64,000 bases of DNA, from the NCBI GenBank assembly GCA_028284285.1, contig JANQSA010000055.1, positions 62,001 to 126,000 of the forward strand. The letters run 5' to 3'. The DNA comes from Croceivirga sp. (GTDB lineage: Bacteria > Bacteroidota > Bacteroidia > Flavobacteriales > Flavobacteriaceae). Below the pieces are notes generated by a model. It worked only from the letters and a program-made list of their open reading frames with translations, made no database searches and had not been told where the DNA came from. Every line of letters begins with the position of its first letter. The stretch's first letter is position 1. Below are positions 53,392 to 62,002 of the stretch, piece after piece. Position numbers and translations under genes: made by a program.

Positions 53392-54456
53392 TTAGATTCT
53401 GTTGGTTTTGGCTAATAACAAAAAATCAGCCAACACCAGGGCTGCCATAGCTTCCACAATAGGTACAGCTCTGGGTACAACGCAAGGATCATGCCGCCCT
53501 TTGCCATGGGTCTCCACTTTATTCCCCTCTTTATCTATGGTTTCATAGCCTTGTAGTAGGGTAGCCACCGGTTTAAAGGCTACCTTAAAATAGATGTCCA
53601 TGCCATTGCTGATACCCCCTTGTACCCCTCCGCTGTTGTTGGTTTTGGTGGTGCCGTCCGGATTAAAGGCATCATTGTGTTCACTTCCTTTTAACTGCAC
53701 CCCGGCAAATCCACTTCCAAATTCAAAACCTTTCACTGCATTAATGGACAGCATGGCTTTCCCCAGATCGGCATGTAATTTGTCAAAAACAGGTTCTCCT
53801 AAACCGATGGGTACATTTTGTATGACACAACTGATCACACCCCCAATGGTGTCCCCCTCCTTTTTAATTTTCTTGATGTATGCTTCCATTTCCGAAGCGG
53901 TTCCGGGTTCAGGACAACGCACCGGATTGGATTCAACTAAGGTAAGATCGAGTTCCTGGTACGATTTTGTCAGTTTCATGGTTCCCACCTGGGAAACATA
54001 AGCACTAATTTGAACTTTTCCGAGTATTTGTTTGGCAATAGCACCGGCCACTACCCTGCTAGCCGTTTCCCTGGCAGAGCTCCTTCCTCCTCCGCGATAG
54101 TCCCGGAAACCGTATTTCTTGTCATACACGTAATCTGCATGCGAAGGGCGGTAAGAATCTTTGATATGGGAATAGTCCCTTGGTTTTTGATTGGTGTTGT
54201 AAATGGCAAAACCAATAGGTGTACCGGTGGTTTTCCCCTCAAAGATACCGGAGAAAAACTCCACCGTATCAGGCTCTTTTCTTTGGGTAACAATAGCAGA
54301 TTGCCCGGGTTTTCTACGATCCAATTCGTGCTGTATCGCCTCCAGATCCAATTGCAATCCTGCCGGACACCCCTCAAGTATTCCTCCAATTGCCTTCCCA
54401 TGGGATTCCCCAAAGGTAGTTAGCTTAAATAACGTGCCAAAAGTGTTGCCTGCCAT
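53392..54456 (-). CDS. aroC: chorismate synthase
   Basis: A 354-residue FMN-dependent enzyme of the shikimate pathway converting EPSP to chorismate. Signatures: [18 protein letters not shown] at the N-terminus, [19 protein letters not shown], and the C-terminal [15 protein letters not shown]. The ATG at 54456 ([15 protein letters not shown]) is preferred to one three codons upstream. Confidence 0.97.
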   Translation of the reverse strand: MAGNTFGTLFKLTTFGESHGKAIGGILEGCPAGLQLDLEAIQHELDRRKPGQSAIVTQRKEPDTVEFFSGIFEGKTTGTPIGFAIYNTNQKPRDYSHIKDSYRPSHADYVYDKKYGFRDYRGGGRSSARETASRVVAGAIAKQILGKVQISAYVSQVGTMKLTKSYQELDLTLVESNPVRCPEPGTASEMEAYIKKIKKEGDTIGGVISCVIQNVPIGLGEPVFDKLHADLGKAMLSINAVKGFEFGSGFAGVQLKGSEHNDAFNPDGTTKTNNSGGVQGGISNGMDIYFKVAFKPVATLLQGYETIDKEGNKVETHGKGRHDPCVVPRAVPIVEAMAALVLADFLLLAKTNRI

Positions 54457-54647
54457 AGCGTACAAACCTCTAAGGCGTAAAGGTAGGTGTTATCCCCCTT
54501 TTACAAAAACAAGTATCAGCTTAAAGATTTGGAAACATTTGCAATAATTAATTGATGTTTAGTTAACAGTTATCTGACAAACAATTCACTTACAATTGAT
54601 TTTCAGTTTATTCCCACACGTTTATTTTGCAGTTAAACTATTTTGTA

Positions 54648-55553
54648 TTGAAGAAACGTAAGATTGAATTGGCCGTAATCTCGGATGTCCACCTAGGAAC
54701 TTACGGCTGTCATGCGGATGAGCTAATTGCCTACCTCAATAGTATTCAGCCTAAAAAACTCATCCTTAACGGTGATATTATCGATATCTGGCAATTTAGC
54801 AAACGCTATTTCCCCGCTTCACACCTAAAAGTGTTGAAAAAGGTAATTGGTATGGCTTCCAAGGGTACGGAGGTGTACTACATTACCGGCAACCATGATG
54901 AAATGCTTCGCAAATTTGCGTCAACCTCAATGGGTAATTTTAAGATCGTCAACAAACTGGTAGTGAACCTGGATGGAAAAAAAGCGTGGATATTTCATGG
55001 TGATGTCTTTGACATTTCCATTCAAAAGGCGAAATGGTTGGCGAAACTGGGAGGTTATGGGTATGACCTGCTTATATTGATAAACAGTCTTGTGAATTGG
55101 TGGCTGGTCAAAATGGGAAAGGAAAAATATTCCTTATCCAAGAAAATAAAGAACAGTGTAAAGGGTGCCGTTAAATATATTAACGATTTTGAACGTGTAG
55201 CTGCAGAGCTCGCCATTGAAAATGACTACGATTATGTGATTTGCGGACATATTCATCAACCCAAAAAAGAGATTTTCCAGAATAAATACGGGAAGACCAC
55301 CTATCTGAATTCAGGGGATTGGGTAGAAAATCTAACGGCTTTGGAATACTCTTTTAAGCGATGGCGGGTCTACTACTATAATCATGACAAGTTATCTCCA
55401 TTTTTTGTGGACGAAGACCTAAAGGAAATGGATATGAATGAACTAATTGCCTCGATCACGGACCAATCGGACATCGAAAATATGGAAGTCCATGAAGAGG
55501 AGGAAGAATCAGTGGACAAGCAGAGCCGCTCTGAGAATGGAGACGGGGTGTAA
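54648..55553 (+). CDS. LpxH-like metallophosphatase (UDP-2,3-diacylglucosamine diphosphatase family)
   Basis: A 301-residue calcineurin-like phosphatase. All metal-binding motifs are present: ISDVHLGTYG, LNGDIIDIW, GNHDEML, FHGDVFDIS and CGHIHQPK. Members hydrolyse UDP-2,3-diacylglucosamine in lipid A synthesis; this acidic-tailed type is common in Bacteroidota. No ATG precedes the fold; the TTG at 54648 (LKKRKIELAVISDVHLG) fits the family start better than the TTG at 54627. The last 45 bp overlap the 3' end of the converging FAD/Fe-S gene. Confidence 0.85.
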   Translation: MKKRKIELAVISDVHLGTYGCHADELIAYLNSIQPKKLILNGDIIDIWQFSKRYFPASHLKVLKKVIGMASKGTEVYYITGNHDEMLRKFASTSMGNFKIVNKLVVNLDGKKAWIFHGDVFDISIQKAKWLAKLGGYGYDLLILINSLVNWWLVKMGKEKYSLSKKIKNSVKGAVKYINDFERVAAELAIENDYDYVICGHIHQPKKEIFQNKYGKTTYLNSGDWVENLTALEYSFKRWRVYYYNHDKLSPFFVDEDLKEMDMNELIASITDQSDIENMEVHEEEEESVDKQSRSENGDGV

Positions 55554-58439
55554 CGCCTTTCTTCCCGTTCCGTCAAAGATCTGATGTCTGCAACTGGTGC
55601 CATTTGCTGCAATAAGCGTTGCTTCAGGAGACTTTCGTACCGAAGGAAAGAGCTTTAACTCTCCTATTTGCATACTAATGCTATAATGCTCCTTTTCATA
55701 CCCAAAAGAACCGGCCATACCGCAACAGCCGGAAGGGATAATGGTCACCTCATAGTTCTTGGGTAGGTTAAGCATATCAAAAGTGACCTTTTGATTGGAT
55801 AATGCCTTCTGGTGGCAATGTCCATGGATCTTTATCTTTTGCATGGCTGTCGTAAACTGATCGGAACGTACCCTTCCCTTTTCAATCTCCGAAGCCAAAA
55901 ACTCTTCGATCAAATAGGCGCTCTCTTTTAATTTTTCCGCCTTATCCTTTTGATCAATCAGCCTGCCGTACTCATCCCTGAAAGAAAGTATTGCAGAGGG
56001 TTCCAAACCAACGATGGGTAGCTCTTTTTCCAGAAAAGGCCATAGTTGTTCCATGTTTTTTTGGGCCAGTTGCTTTGCCTGTTTTAAGAATCCTTTGGAA
56101 AGGTAGGTCCTTCCACTTTCTGCATAGAACAGGGTGATATTGTAGCCCAATCCGGAAAAGAGGGCTATGGCATCCTTTCCTACTTCCACATCCAGGTAGC
56201 GCGTAAACTCATCCAAGTAAAGTACAACCTGCTTTCCGGAGGTGTTATCGGGTAATTTTGCCAAATATTTTTCAAAATTGAAAGCATACACCTTTGGCAA
56301 TTCTCTTTCCCGGGCTACTCCATTCATGTATTTGATCAATTTGCCTAATGGAGAGGCAAATGCCGCATTAGCTAACCCGGATATTTTACTGGCCATGGCA
56401 TTCGCTTTTGTGCTATTGGCAAATAACCTGTTCCGGAAAGAATAGCCGTTTGCTTCCTGATATTGGTACAAAAACTCTGATTTTAAGGTAGCTACATCCA
56501 CATTGCTTGGACATTCACTGGAACAGGCTTTACAAGCCAAACACAGGTCAAATACGTCTTTTAGTTCTTCGTGATCAAATCGATTGACCTTTTCGGAATG
56601 GGTCAGGAATTCCCTGAGGGCATTGGCCCTACCGCGAGTAGTATCCTTTTCATTCTTCGTAGCGTGATAACTGGGGCACATACCCCCTTTCATAGTGTGA
56701 TCTTTTCTGCAATCCCCGCTACCATTGCATTTCTCAGTGGCTCTTAGGATCCCCTTGTCATCTGAAAAATCAAGAAGTGTTGGGATCACCGGCTCTTCCC
56801 TATCGATCTGATACCGCAGGAATTCATCCATCGGATAAGGATCAACAATTTTTCCCGGGTTAAAAATACCATTAGGGTCAAAATATGTTTTTATGCGTTT
56901 GAGTAATTCATAATTCTTTTCTCCAATCATGGTAGGTATGAACTCCGCCCTTACGATACCATCGCCGTGCTCTCCGCTAAAGCTTCCACGATATTTCTTT
57001 GTAAGCTGGGCCACTTTGGTAGTGATCTGCCGAAATAATTGGACGTCTTCCGATCTTTTGAGATTTAGAATTGGGCGAAGATGAAGTTCCCCTGCACCGG
57101 CATGGGCATAGTACACCGCCTTTTGACCGTATCCATCCATAATTCCGGTGAACTCTCCAATAAAATCCTTTAAGTCTTCAAGGGCCACTGCCGTATCTTC
57201 TATACAGGCCACTGCTTTCTTATCGCCCACCATATTCCCCAAAAGCCCTAATCCGGCTTTTCTAAGTTCTACGGCTTTTTGGATATCCTGATCATGCAAA
57301 ACAGGATGAGCATAGCTATTTCCCGAACTATGGATCGTTTTCAACAATGCCGAAATTTCCTGCTCAAGTGCTTTTTGGGAATCGGCACGAACTTCTAACA
57401 TCAGTATTCCTTCCGGATCCCCGTCTACAAAGAACCGGTTAGCCAACTGTTGTCTGTTATTTTTAGTACAGTCCAGGATCACCTTGTCCATCATCTCACA
57501 CAAGTGGAGCGGGTGCTTCATCACAACAGCCACATCGGAGAGGCAATCCTCCAATGTCCGGTAATGGGTACACACCATTGCCGCATACTGTGGAGGTAAA
57601 GGATCCAATTGCAAGGTGATTTCCGTGGTAAAGGCCAGAGTGCCTTCGCTGCCACATAACAGCTTGCACATATTAAAGGAGGCTTCAGAGTTGCCGAATA
57701 CTTCATTATTAAGTATTTCATCTACCGCGTATCCGGTATTCCTCCGGTGGATCTCCGGACGGGGAAATTCTGCCCGGATTTCCCGGGCGACCGCTTCATT
57801 GGAAAGCTCCTTCTTTATCTCGCGATAAATACTTCCTTCCAATGTATCGAGATGGGTTTTACCTTCAAATTCCTGTGCCTTTAAAGGATGAAACACGGCT
57901 TTGCTCCCGTCGGATAACAAGGTGGCAAGCCCTATCACTTTGTCCCGGGTTACGCCATACTGAATAGATGTCGTACCGGAAGAATTATTGCCTACCATGC
58001 CCCCCATCATACAACGGTTAGAGGTGGAGGTGTTTGGACCAAAAAAGAGACCAAATGGTTGCAGGTATTGATTCAACTCATCCCTGACCACTCCGGGCTG
58101 GACTACTACTTGCCGTTTTTCCTGATCCAGGTGTAAAATACGGGTAAAGTACTTTGAGGTATCTACTACAATACCATCTCCAACGCACTGTCCCGCAAGA
58201 GAAGTCCCGGCTGTCCTGGGAATTAATCCAACTTTGTGCTCGTTCGCAAAATAGATAAGGTTTTGCAGATCTTGCCCGTCCTTTGGGAAAGCCACTGCCA
58301 TAGGTGTTCTGCGATATACGGAGGCGTCTGTGGCATACAGGGATTGTGTTAGTGCATCCCATTGCAATTCCCCATCAAGCACGTCGGAAAGTTCAGAAAG
58401 CAAAGAATTCTTCAACTTGGAACAATTTTTGGTCAACAA
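55509..58439 (-). CDS. FAD-linked and Fe-S dehydrogenase (D-lactate/glycolate dehydrogenase-like fusion)
   Basis: A 976-residue fusion of an FAD-binding oxidase (PCMH fold; VGLIPRTAGTSLAGQCVGDGIVVDTSKY, GSEGTLAF, YFDPNGIFNPGKIVDPY) with an iron-sulfur part: CNGSGDCRKD, CLACKACSSECPSNVD (ferredoxin-like clusters) and a C-terminal CCG domain (HGHCHQKALSN, PSGCCGMAGSFGYEKEHY). The order matches single-chain D-lactate dehydrogenases and related 2-hydroxyacid oxidases passing electrons to the quinone pool. The only start near the family N-terminus is TTG (58439 or 58436). D-lactate is the leading substrate. Confidence 0.9.
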   Translation of the reverse strand: MLTKNCSKLKNSLLSELSDVLDGELQWDALTQSLYATDASVYRRTPMAVAFPKDGQDLQNLIYFANEHKVGLIPRTAGTSLAGQCVGDGIVVDTSKYFTRILHLDQEKRQVVVQPGVVRDELNQYLQPFGLFFGPNTSTSNRCMMGGMVGNNSSGTTSIQYGVTRDKVIGLATLLSDGSKAVFHPLKAQEFEGKTHLDTLEGSIYREIKKELSNEAVAREIRAEFPRPEIHRRNTGYAVDEILNNEVFGNSEASFNMCKLLCGSEGTLAFTTEITLQLDPLPPQYAAMVCTHYRTLEDCLSDVAVVMKHPLHLCEMMDKVILDCTKNNRQQLANRFFVDGDPEGILMLEVRADSQKALEQEISALLKTIHSSGNSYAHPVLHDQDIQKAVELRKAGLGLLGNMVGDKKAVACIEDTAVALEDLKDFIGEFTGIMDGYGQKAVYYAHAGAGELHLRPILNLKRSEDVQLFRQITTKVAQLTKKYRGSFSGEHGDGIVRAEFIPTMIGEKNYELLKRIKTYFDPNGIFNPGKIVDPYPMDEFLRYQIDREEPVIPTLLDFSDDKGILRATEKCNGSGDCRKDHTMKGGMCPSYHATKNEKDTTRGRANALREFLTHSEKVNRFDHEELKDVFDLCLACKACSSECPSNVDVATLKSEFLYQYQEANGYSFRNRLFANSTKANAMASKISGLANAAFASPLGKLIKYMNGVARERELPKVYAFNFEKYLAKLPDNTSGKQVVLYLDEFTRYLDVEVGKDAIALFSGLGYNITLFYAESGRTYLSKGFLKQAKQLAQKNMEQLWPFLEKELPIVGLEPSAILSFRDEYGRLIDQKDKAEKLKESAYLIEEFLASEIEKGRVRSDQFTTAMQKIKIHGHCHQKALSNQKVTFDMLNLPKNYEVTIIPSGCCGMAGSFGYEKEHYSISMQIGELKLFPSVRKSPEATLIAANGTSCRHQIFDGTGRKALHPVSILRAALLVH

Positions 58440-58505
58440 AATAAGTTTTGTTTCCAGAGAAAAGAAACAAAGCTATTTTATTATTTTCAACTAAAACGAA
58501 ATTAT

Positions 58506-59003
58506 ATGAAGATTACCACTTTTTTTGCCGGACTGTTTATGTTTGCCATCTTCTTTACCCAAGCCCAAAGTATTTCGGAACACACTCTTGGTCTTCGCCT
58601 GGGTGATAGCGACGGCTTTGGTGCGGAGATTTCTTATCAAAAGTCGATAGGAAGGTTTAACAGAGCGGAATTTAACCTGGGTTGGCGGGATAGCCGGGAA
58701 TTTGATGCCTTTAAACTAACCGGAGTGTATCACTGGGTGCATAATTTGGATGGCGGTTTTAATTGGTATTATGGCTTTGGAGGCGGTATTGGAAGTGTTG
58801 ATTTTGAAGCTGTCCCGAATGACGACAATGACGATGACGGGCTTTTTGTTTTTGCCGCCGGAAATATCGGGATAGAATACGATTTTGACATTCCCTTATT
58901 AATATCCCTTGATTTCAGGCCGGAACTTGGCATTTTGGGGTATGACGGTTTTGACGACAATCTGGATTTTGATATTGCCCTTGGCCTGCGTTACCAATTT
59001 TGA
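58506..59003 (+). CDS. small outer-membrane beta-barrel-like protein
   Basis: The ATG at 58506 gives 165 residues: signal peptide ending AQS, then alternating strands rich in glycine and aromatics (TLGLRLGDSDGFGAEISY, FNLGWRDSREFDAFKLTGVY, WYYGFGGGIG) and the closing LDFDIALGLRYQF with a terminal Phe, typical of barrels inserted by BamA. An acidic loop (DDNDDDG) may bind Ca2+. It fits an eight-stranded opacity/OmpW-like porin. The terminator at 59029 follows. Confidence 0.82.
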   Translation: MKITTFFAGLFMFAIFFTQAQSISEHTLGLRLGDSDGFGAEISYQKSIGRFNRAEFNLGWRDSREFDAFKLTGVYHWVHNLDGGFNWYYGFGGGIGSVDFEAVPNDDNDDDGLFVFAAGNIGIEYDFDIPLLISLDFRPELGILGYDGFDDNLDFDIALGLRYQF

Positions 59004-59028
59004 TATCGCGATTTTGACAACCATTTGC

Positions 59029-59053
59029 AAAAGTGCCTGTGGGCACTTTTTTT
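59029..59053 (+). terminator. intrinsic terminator after the small barrel gene
   Basis: AAAAGTGCC (59029-59037), loop TGTG, GGCACTTTT (59042-59050), then more T. It lies 26 bp past the stop of the barrel gene. Confidence 0.85.
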
Positions 59054-59096
59054 ATGCTTTTTAATATATGTACCTTTACGCAAAATTAAAGGAAGT

Positions 59097-60209
59097 ATGA
59101 AAAGAATTGGATTTGCTATTGTTCTGACTGTGCTACTTGTGGGGTGTTCTTCTACACCGGAAGCGTTCCGGATTACCGGAGAACTTACCGGAGAAGTGGA
59201 AAATGGGACTAAAGTGTTCCTTAAAACCACAGATTCCTTACGCAGGAATATGATTGATGTGGATACGGCAATAGTAGAAAATGGAAAATTTACTTTTTCG
59301 GGCACATCCGAAGTTCCTGAACTCTATTACCTTTTTGTTGACGGTGTGCGTGGCAACTCTCCAATCATTCTGGAAAACGGAGAGATTAGCTTCAAAGCGC
59401 AAAAGGATAGTCTTGCGTTTTCCAAACTGCGGGGTACTCTACAAAACGAGCTATTTATGGAATATTTGGAAGAATCCAGAACGCTGGCGTCAATGTCCCG
59501 TTCCATGAATGATGATTTTCGGAAAGCCAGTGCAGCTCGTGATACCGCCACCATTGATGCGTTACGGGAAGAATTCACAGAACTCCAGGAAAAGGCAAAA
59601 AACTTTGATCTGGATTATCTAAAAGCGCATCCTGACGCTTTGATTTCTGCTTTAATTTTGGATAAAGTGATGGCCGGAAAAGCGCTTCCTCTTGAAGAAA
59701 TTGAGGCGCTTTTTGAAGCCTTTACCCCTGAAATTAAAGCCTCCAAACCCGGACAACGCGTAAAAGAACAGTTGGAAAGAGCAAAAGCCACTGCAATAGG
59801 AACGGTAGCGCCGGAATTCTCCGGACCAACCCCGGAGGGCGAGGTGTTAGCGCTAAATGATGTGAAGGGAAAGGTAACTTTAATTGACTTCTGGGCGGCA
59901 TGGTGCAGACCCTGCCGTATGGAAAACCCAAATATCGTTTCGGTGTATCAAAAATACAAGGACAAGGGATTGCATATTGTGGGCGTTTCCCTGGACAGAA
60001 AGAAAGACGATTGGTTAAACGCTATAGCCGCGGATAGTTTGGATTGGAATCATGTTTCCCACCTGCAATATTTTCAGGGGCCTATTGCCCAGCTTTATAA
60101 TATTAATGCTATTCCGGCCGCTTTTTTGTTAGATGAAAACGGCGTAATCATTGCCAAAAATCTTAGGGGTAAGGCATTGGAAGAAAAAGTGGCGGAACTG
60201 CTGAATTAA
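59097..60209 (+). CDS. TlpA/ResA-like lipoprotein with DUF4369 domain
   Basis: The ATG at 59097 gives a 370-residue lipoprotein (lipobox LLVGC). Residues about 25-125 form the DUF4369 beta domain (FRITGELTGEVENGTKVFLKTT), 130-220 are helical, and 230-370 are a thioredoxin fold with Cys270/Cys273 in FWAAWCRPCRMENP and cis-Pro in INAIPAAF. It should reduce disulfides in the periplasm, in cytochrome c maturation or stress. A terminator ends the gene. Confidence 0.92.
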   Translation: MKRIGFAIVLTVLLVGCSSTPEAFRITGELTGEVENGTKVFLKTTDSLRRNMIDVDTAIVENGKFTFSGTSEVPELYYLFVDGVRGNSPIILENGEISFKAQKDSLAFSKLRGTLQNELFMEYLEESRTLASMSRSMNDDFRKASAARDTATIDALREEFTELQEKAKNFDLDYLKAHPDALISALILDKVMAGKALPLEEIEALFEAFTPEIKASKPGQRVKEQLERAKATAIGTVAPEFSGPTPEGEVLALNDVKGKVTLIDFWAAWCRPCRMENPNIVSVYQKYKDKGLHIVGVSLDRKKDDWLNAIAADSLDWNHVSHLQYFQGPIAQLYNINAIPAAFLLDENGVIIAKNLRGKALEEKVAELLN

Positions 60210-60230
60210 AAAGAACATAGTACAAGAAAG

Positions 60231-60257
60231 CCCCGAAGTTCTAATCGGGGTTTTTTT
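60231..60257 (+). terminator. intrinsic terminator after the TlpA-like gene
   Basis: CCCCGA (60231-60236), 8-base loop, TCGGGG (60245-60250), then seven T. It also faces the 3' end of the converging rhomboid gene. Confidence 0.88.
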
Positions 60258-60302
60258 ATTTGTTTATTTGATGCTGTTTTTTAAGGACACGTTTACCGTA
60301 TA

Positions 60303-60953
60303 TCAGATTTTACCCATTTTTTCCAAAACGAATAGTATTACAATAGGAATTGCTAAAAGCAGCACCATCATCGTATCTGTAACCAGGAGCGAAGGCCGGA
60401 ACAGTAAGGTAGTTGCATACCCTCCAATGGCACCTCCAAAATGCGCGGTATGTCCTATGTTACCTAACCTGCTTTTCATCCCGTAAATAGAATACAGCAA
60501 ATAGGCAATCCCCAATACATAGGCGGGCAGAGGGATAGGAATAAACATGATCCCCAACCGCATATCGGGCTCTAGTAAGATCGCGGCATACAGCACTCCG
60601 GTAACCGCTCCACTAGCCCCAACAGCGCTGTAATACGGTTCGTCCTTATGAAAGAAAAGTGCCAACAGACTACCGGCTATTAAGCTGATGAAATAAAGGA
60701 TCAAAAATTTCGTGGGACCAAACCAATTAATGACCACATTGGCAAAAAAGAAGAGGGTAAACATGTTAAAGAATAGATGGGAGAAATCTACATGTAAAAA
60801 GCCTGAAGTAACCGTGCGCTCTTTTTGCCCGGATACAATAGCACCGATGTTGAACTTATAGCGTTCAAAAAAAACCTGATCGCTAAACCCTCTTAATGAC
60901 ACTAACACATTAGCCGCCATAATGGCAATTGTGGCCACGTGCAAATTATACAT
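60303..60953 (-). CDS. rhomboid-family intramembrane serine protease
   Basis: The ATG at 60953 gives 216 residues with six membrane segments. Catalytic Ser114 in GASGAVTGV and His171 in HTAHFGGAIGGY are both present, as is HLFFNMFTLFFF. Cleaves transmembrane substrates. A TTG further upstream overlaps the divergent promoter palindrome and is unlikely to be used. Confidence 0.92.
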   Translation of the reverse strand: MYNLHVATIAIMAANVLVSLRGFSDQVFFERYKFNIGAIVSGQKERTVTSGFLHVDFSHLFFNMFTLFFFANVVINWFGPTKFLILYFISLIAGSLLALFFHKDEPYYSAVGASGAVTGVLYAAILLEPDMRLGIMFIPIPLPAYVLGIAYLLYSIYGMKSRLGNIGHTAHFGGAIGGYATTLLFRPSLLVTDTMMVLLLAIPIVILFVLEKMGKI

Positions 60954-60971
60954 ACCTATCCGGTTTGGCGG

Positions 60972-60989
60972 CAAATATAGCTATATTTG
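60972..60989. promoter_or_regulatory. palindromic divergent promoter between rhomboid and acyltransferase genes
   Basis: CAAATATAGCTATATTTG is an exact 18-bp palindrome carrying TATATTTG (TAnnTTTG) on each strand. The plus-strand ATG (61006) and minus-strand ATG (60953) lie 16-18 bp beyond their respective elements. TTTG boxes lie 14 bp (plus) and 16 bp (minus) upstream, slightly short of the usual spacing. Confidence 0.6.
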
Positions 60990-61005
60990 ACCATACAAAT
61001 TTTAG

Positions 61006-61887
61006 ATGCAGTTACTGGTTTACCTGTTGGCCTATCCATTTTTATGGCTAATTTCTAGACTTCCCTTCCCCATTGTTTATATGCTCTCTACTTTAGTATA
61101 CCAGTTGGTTTATTATGGGATTGGATATCGTAAAAAGGTAGTACGAGAAAACCTAAAATTAGTCTTGCCCGAAAAATCAGATCAGGAACGACGGGTAATT
61201 GAAAAAAGATTTTATCAACACATGTGCGACATGTTTCTGGAGATGATCAAAACGATGGGGATTTCCGGGAAAGAACTACAAAAACGTTTTGTTTTTAACA
61301 ATTTAGAGGTGCTACACCAACTGGAAGCAAAGGAAAAAAGTATCATGTTACTCTTCCCTCATTACGCCAGTTGGGAATGGGTAATTGCCCTGGATGCACA
61401 CATAAAATCCAAGGGCTATGCCATTTACCAACCTGTTCAAAACCCGTATTTCGACAAGCTTATTCGAAGAATACGGGAGAAATTTGGCACCACATTGATC
61501 GCCACCACGGAAACCAAAGAAATTGTCGCCCAGAATCGCCTGAAAGGGCGGTTGAGCATGTACGGCATTCTTAGCGATCAGTCGCCTATGGTATCCCGCA
61601 CAAAATACTGGGCGCCTTTTATGGGGATAACCGTTCCCGTTCACGTAGGGGCAGAAATGCTTTGTAAAGGATTGGATTTACCTGCAGTTTACCTGAAAGT
61701 AGAAAAACGAAAACGCGGACATTACCAGGGAACGTTTAAAGTACTTAGTGAAACTCCCAAATCGGTACCGGATTTTGAGATTACCGATGCCTTTCTACGC
61801 GAAGTTGAGGCTTCCATCTCAGAAGCCCCGGAATACTATTTTTGGACACATAAACGCTGGAAGCATAGAAACAAAACCCCGAAATAA
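61006..61887 (+). CDS. lysophospholipid/lipid A acyltransferase (LpxL/HtrB family)
   Basis: A 293-residue inner-membrane acyltransferase. One N-terminal helix (LLVYLLAYPFLWLISRLPFP) anchors it; the motif SIMLLFPHYASWEWV is the family's HxxxxE-type active-site region (His-Tyr-Ala-Ser-Trp-Glu), then MYGILSDQSPM and the closing EYYFWTHKRWKHR, characteristic of LpxL/M. It transfers a secondary acyl chain to lipid A or, in this phylum, to aminolipids. Confidence 0.92.
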   Translation: MQLLVYLLAYPFLWLISRLPFPIVYMLSTLVYQLVYYGIGYRKKVVRENLKLVLPEKSDQERRVIEKRFYQHMCDMFLEMIKTMGISGKELQKRFVFNNLEVLHQLEAKEKSIMLLFPHYASWEWVIALDAHIKSKGYAIYQPVQNPYFDKLIRRIREKFGTTLIATTETKEIVAQNRLKGRLSMYGILSDQSPMVSRTKYWAPFMGITVPVHVGAEMLCKGLDLPAVYLKVEKRKRGHYQGTFKVLSETPKSVPDFEITDAFLREVEASISEAPEYYFWTHKRWKHRNKTPK

Positions 61888-62002
61888 TCGGGTATCCGTT
61901 TCCATACCTTCCACTTTCTGTGGACGAAAGTCCATCAGATACATAACAGGCTACTGGATTTTGACTGTTGAATGATTACCTTTAGGAAGTAATCCTTATA
62001 AC

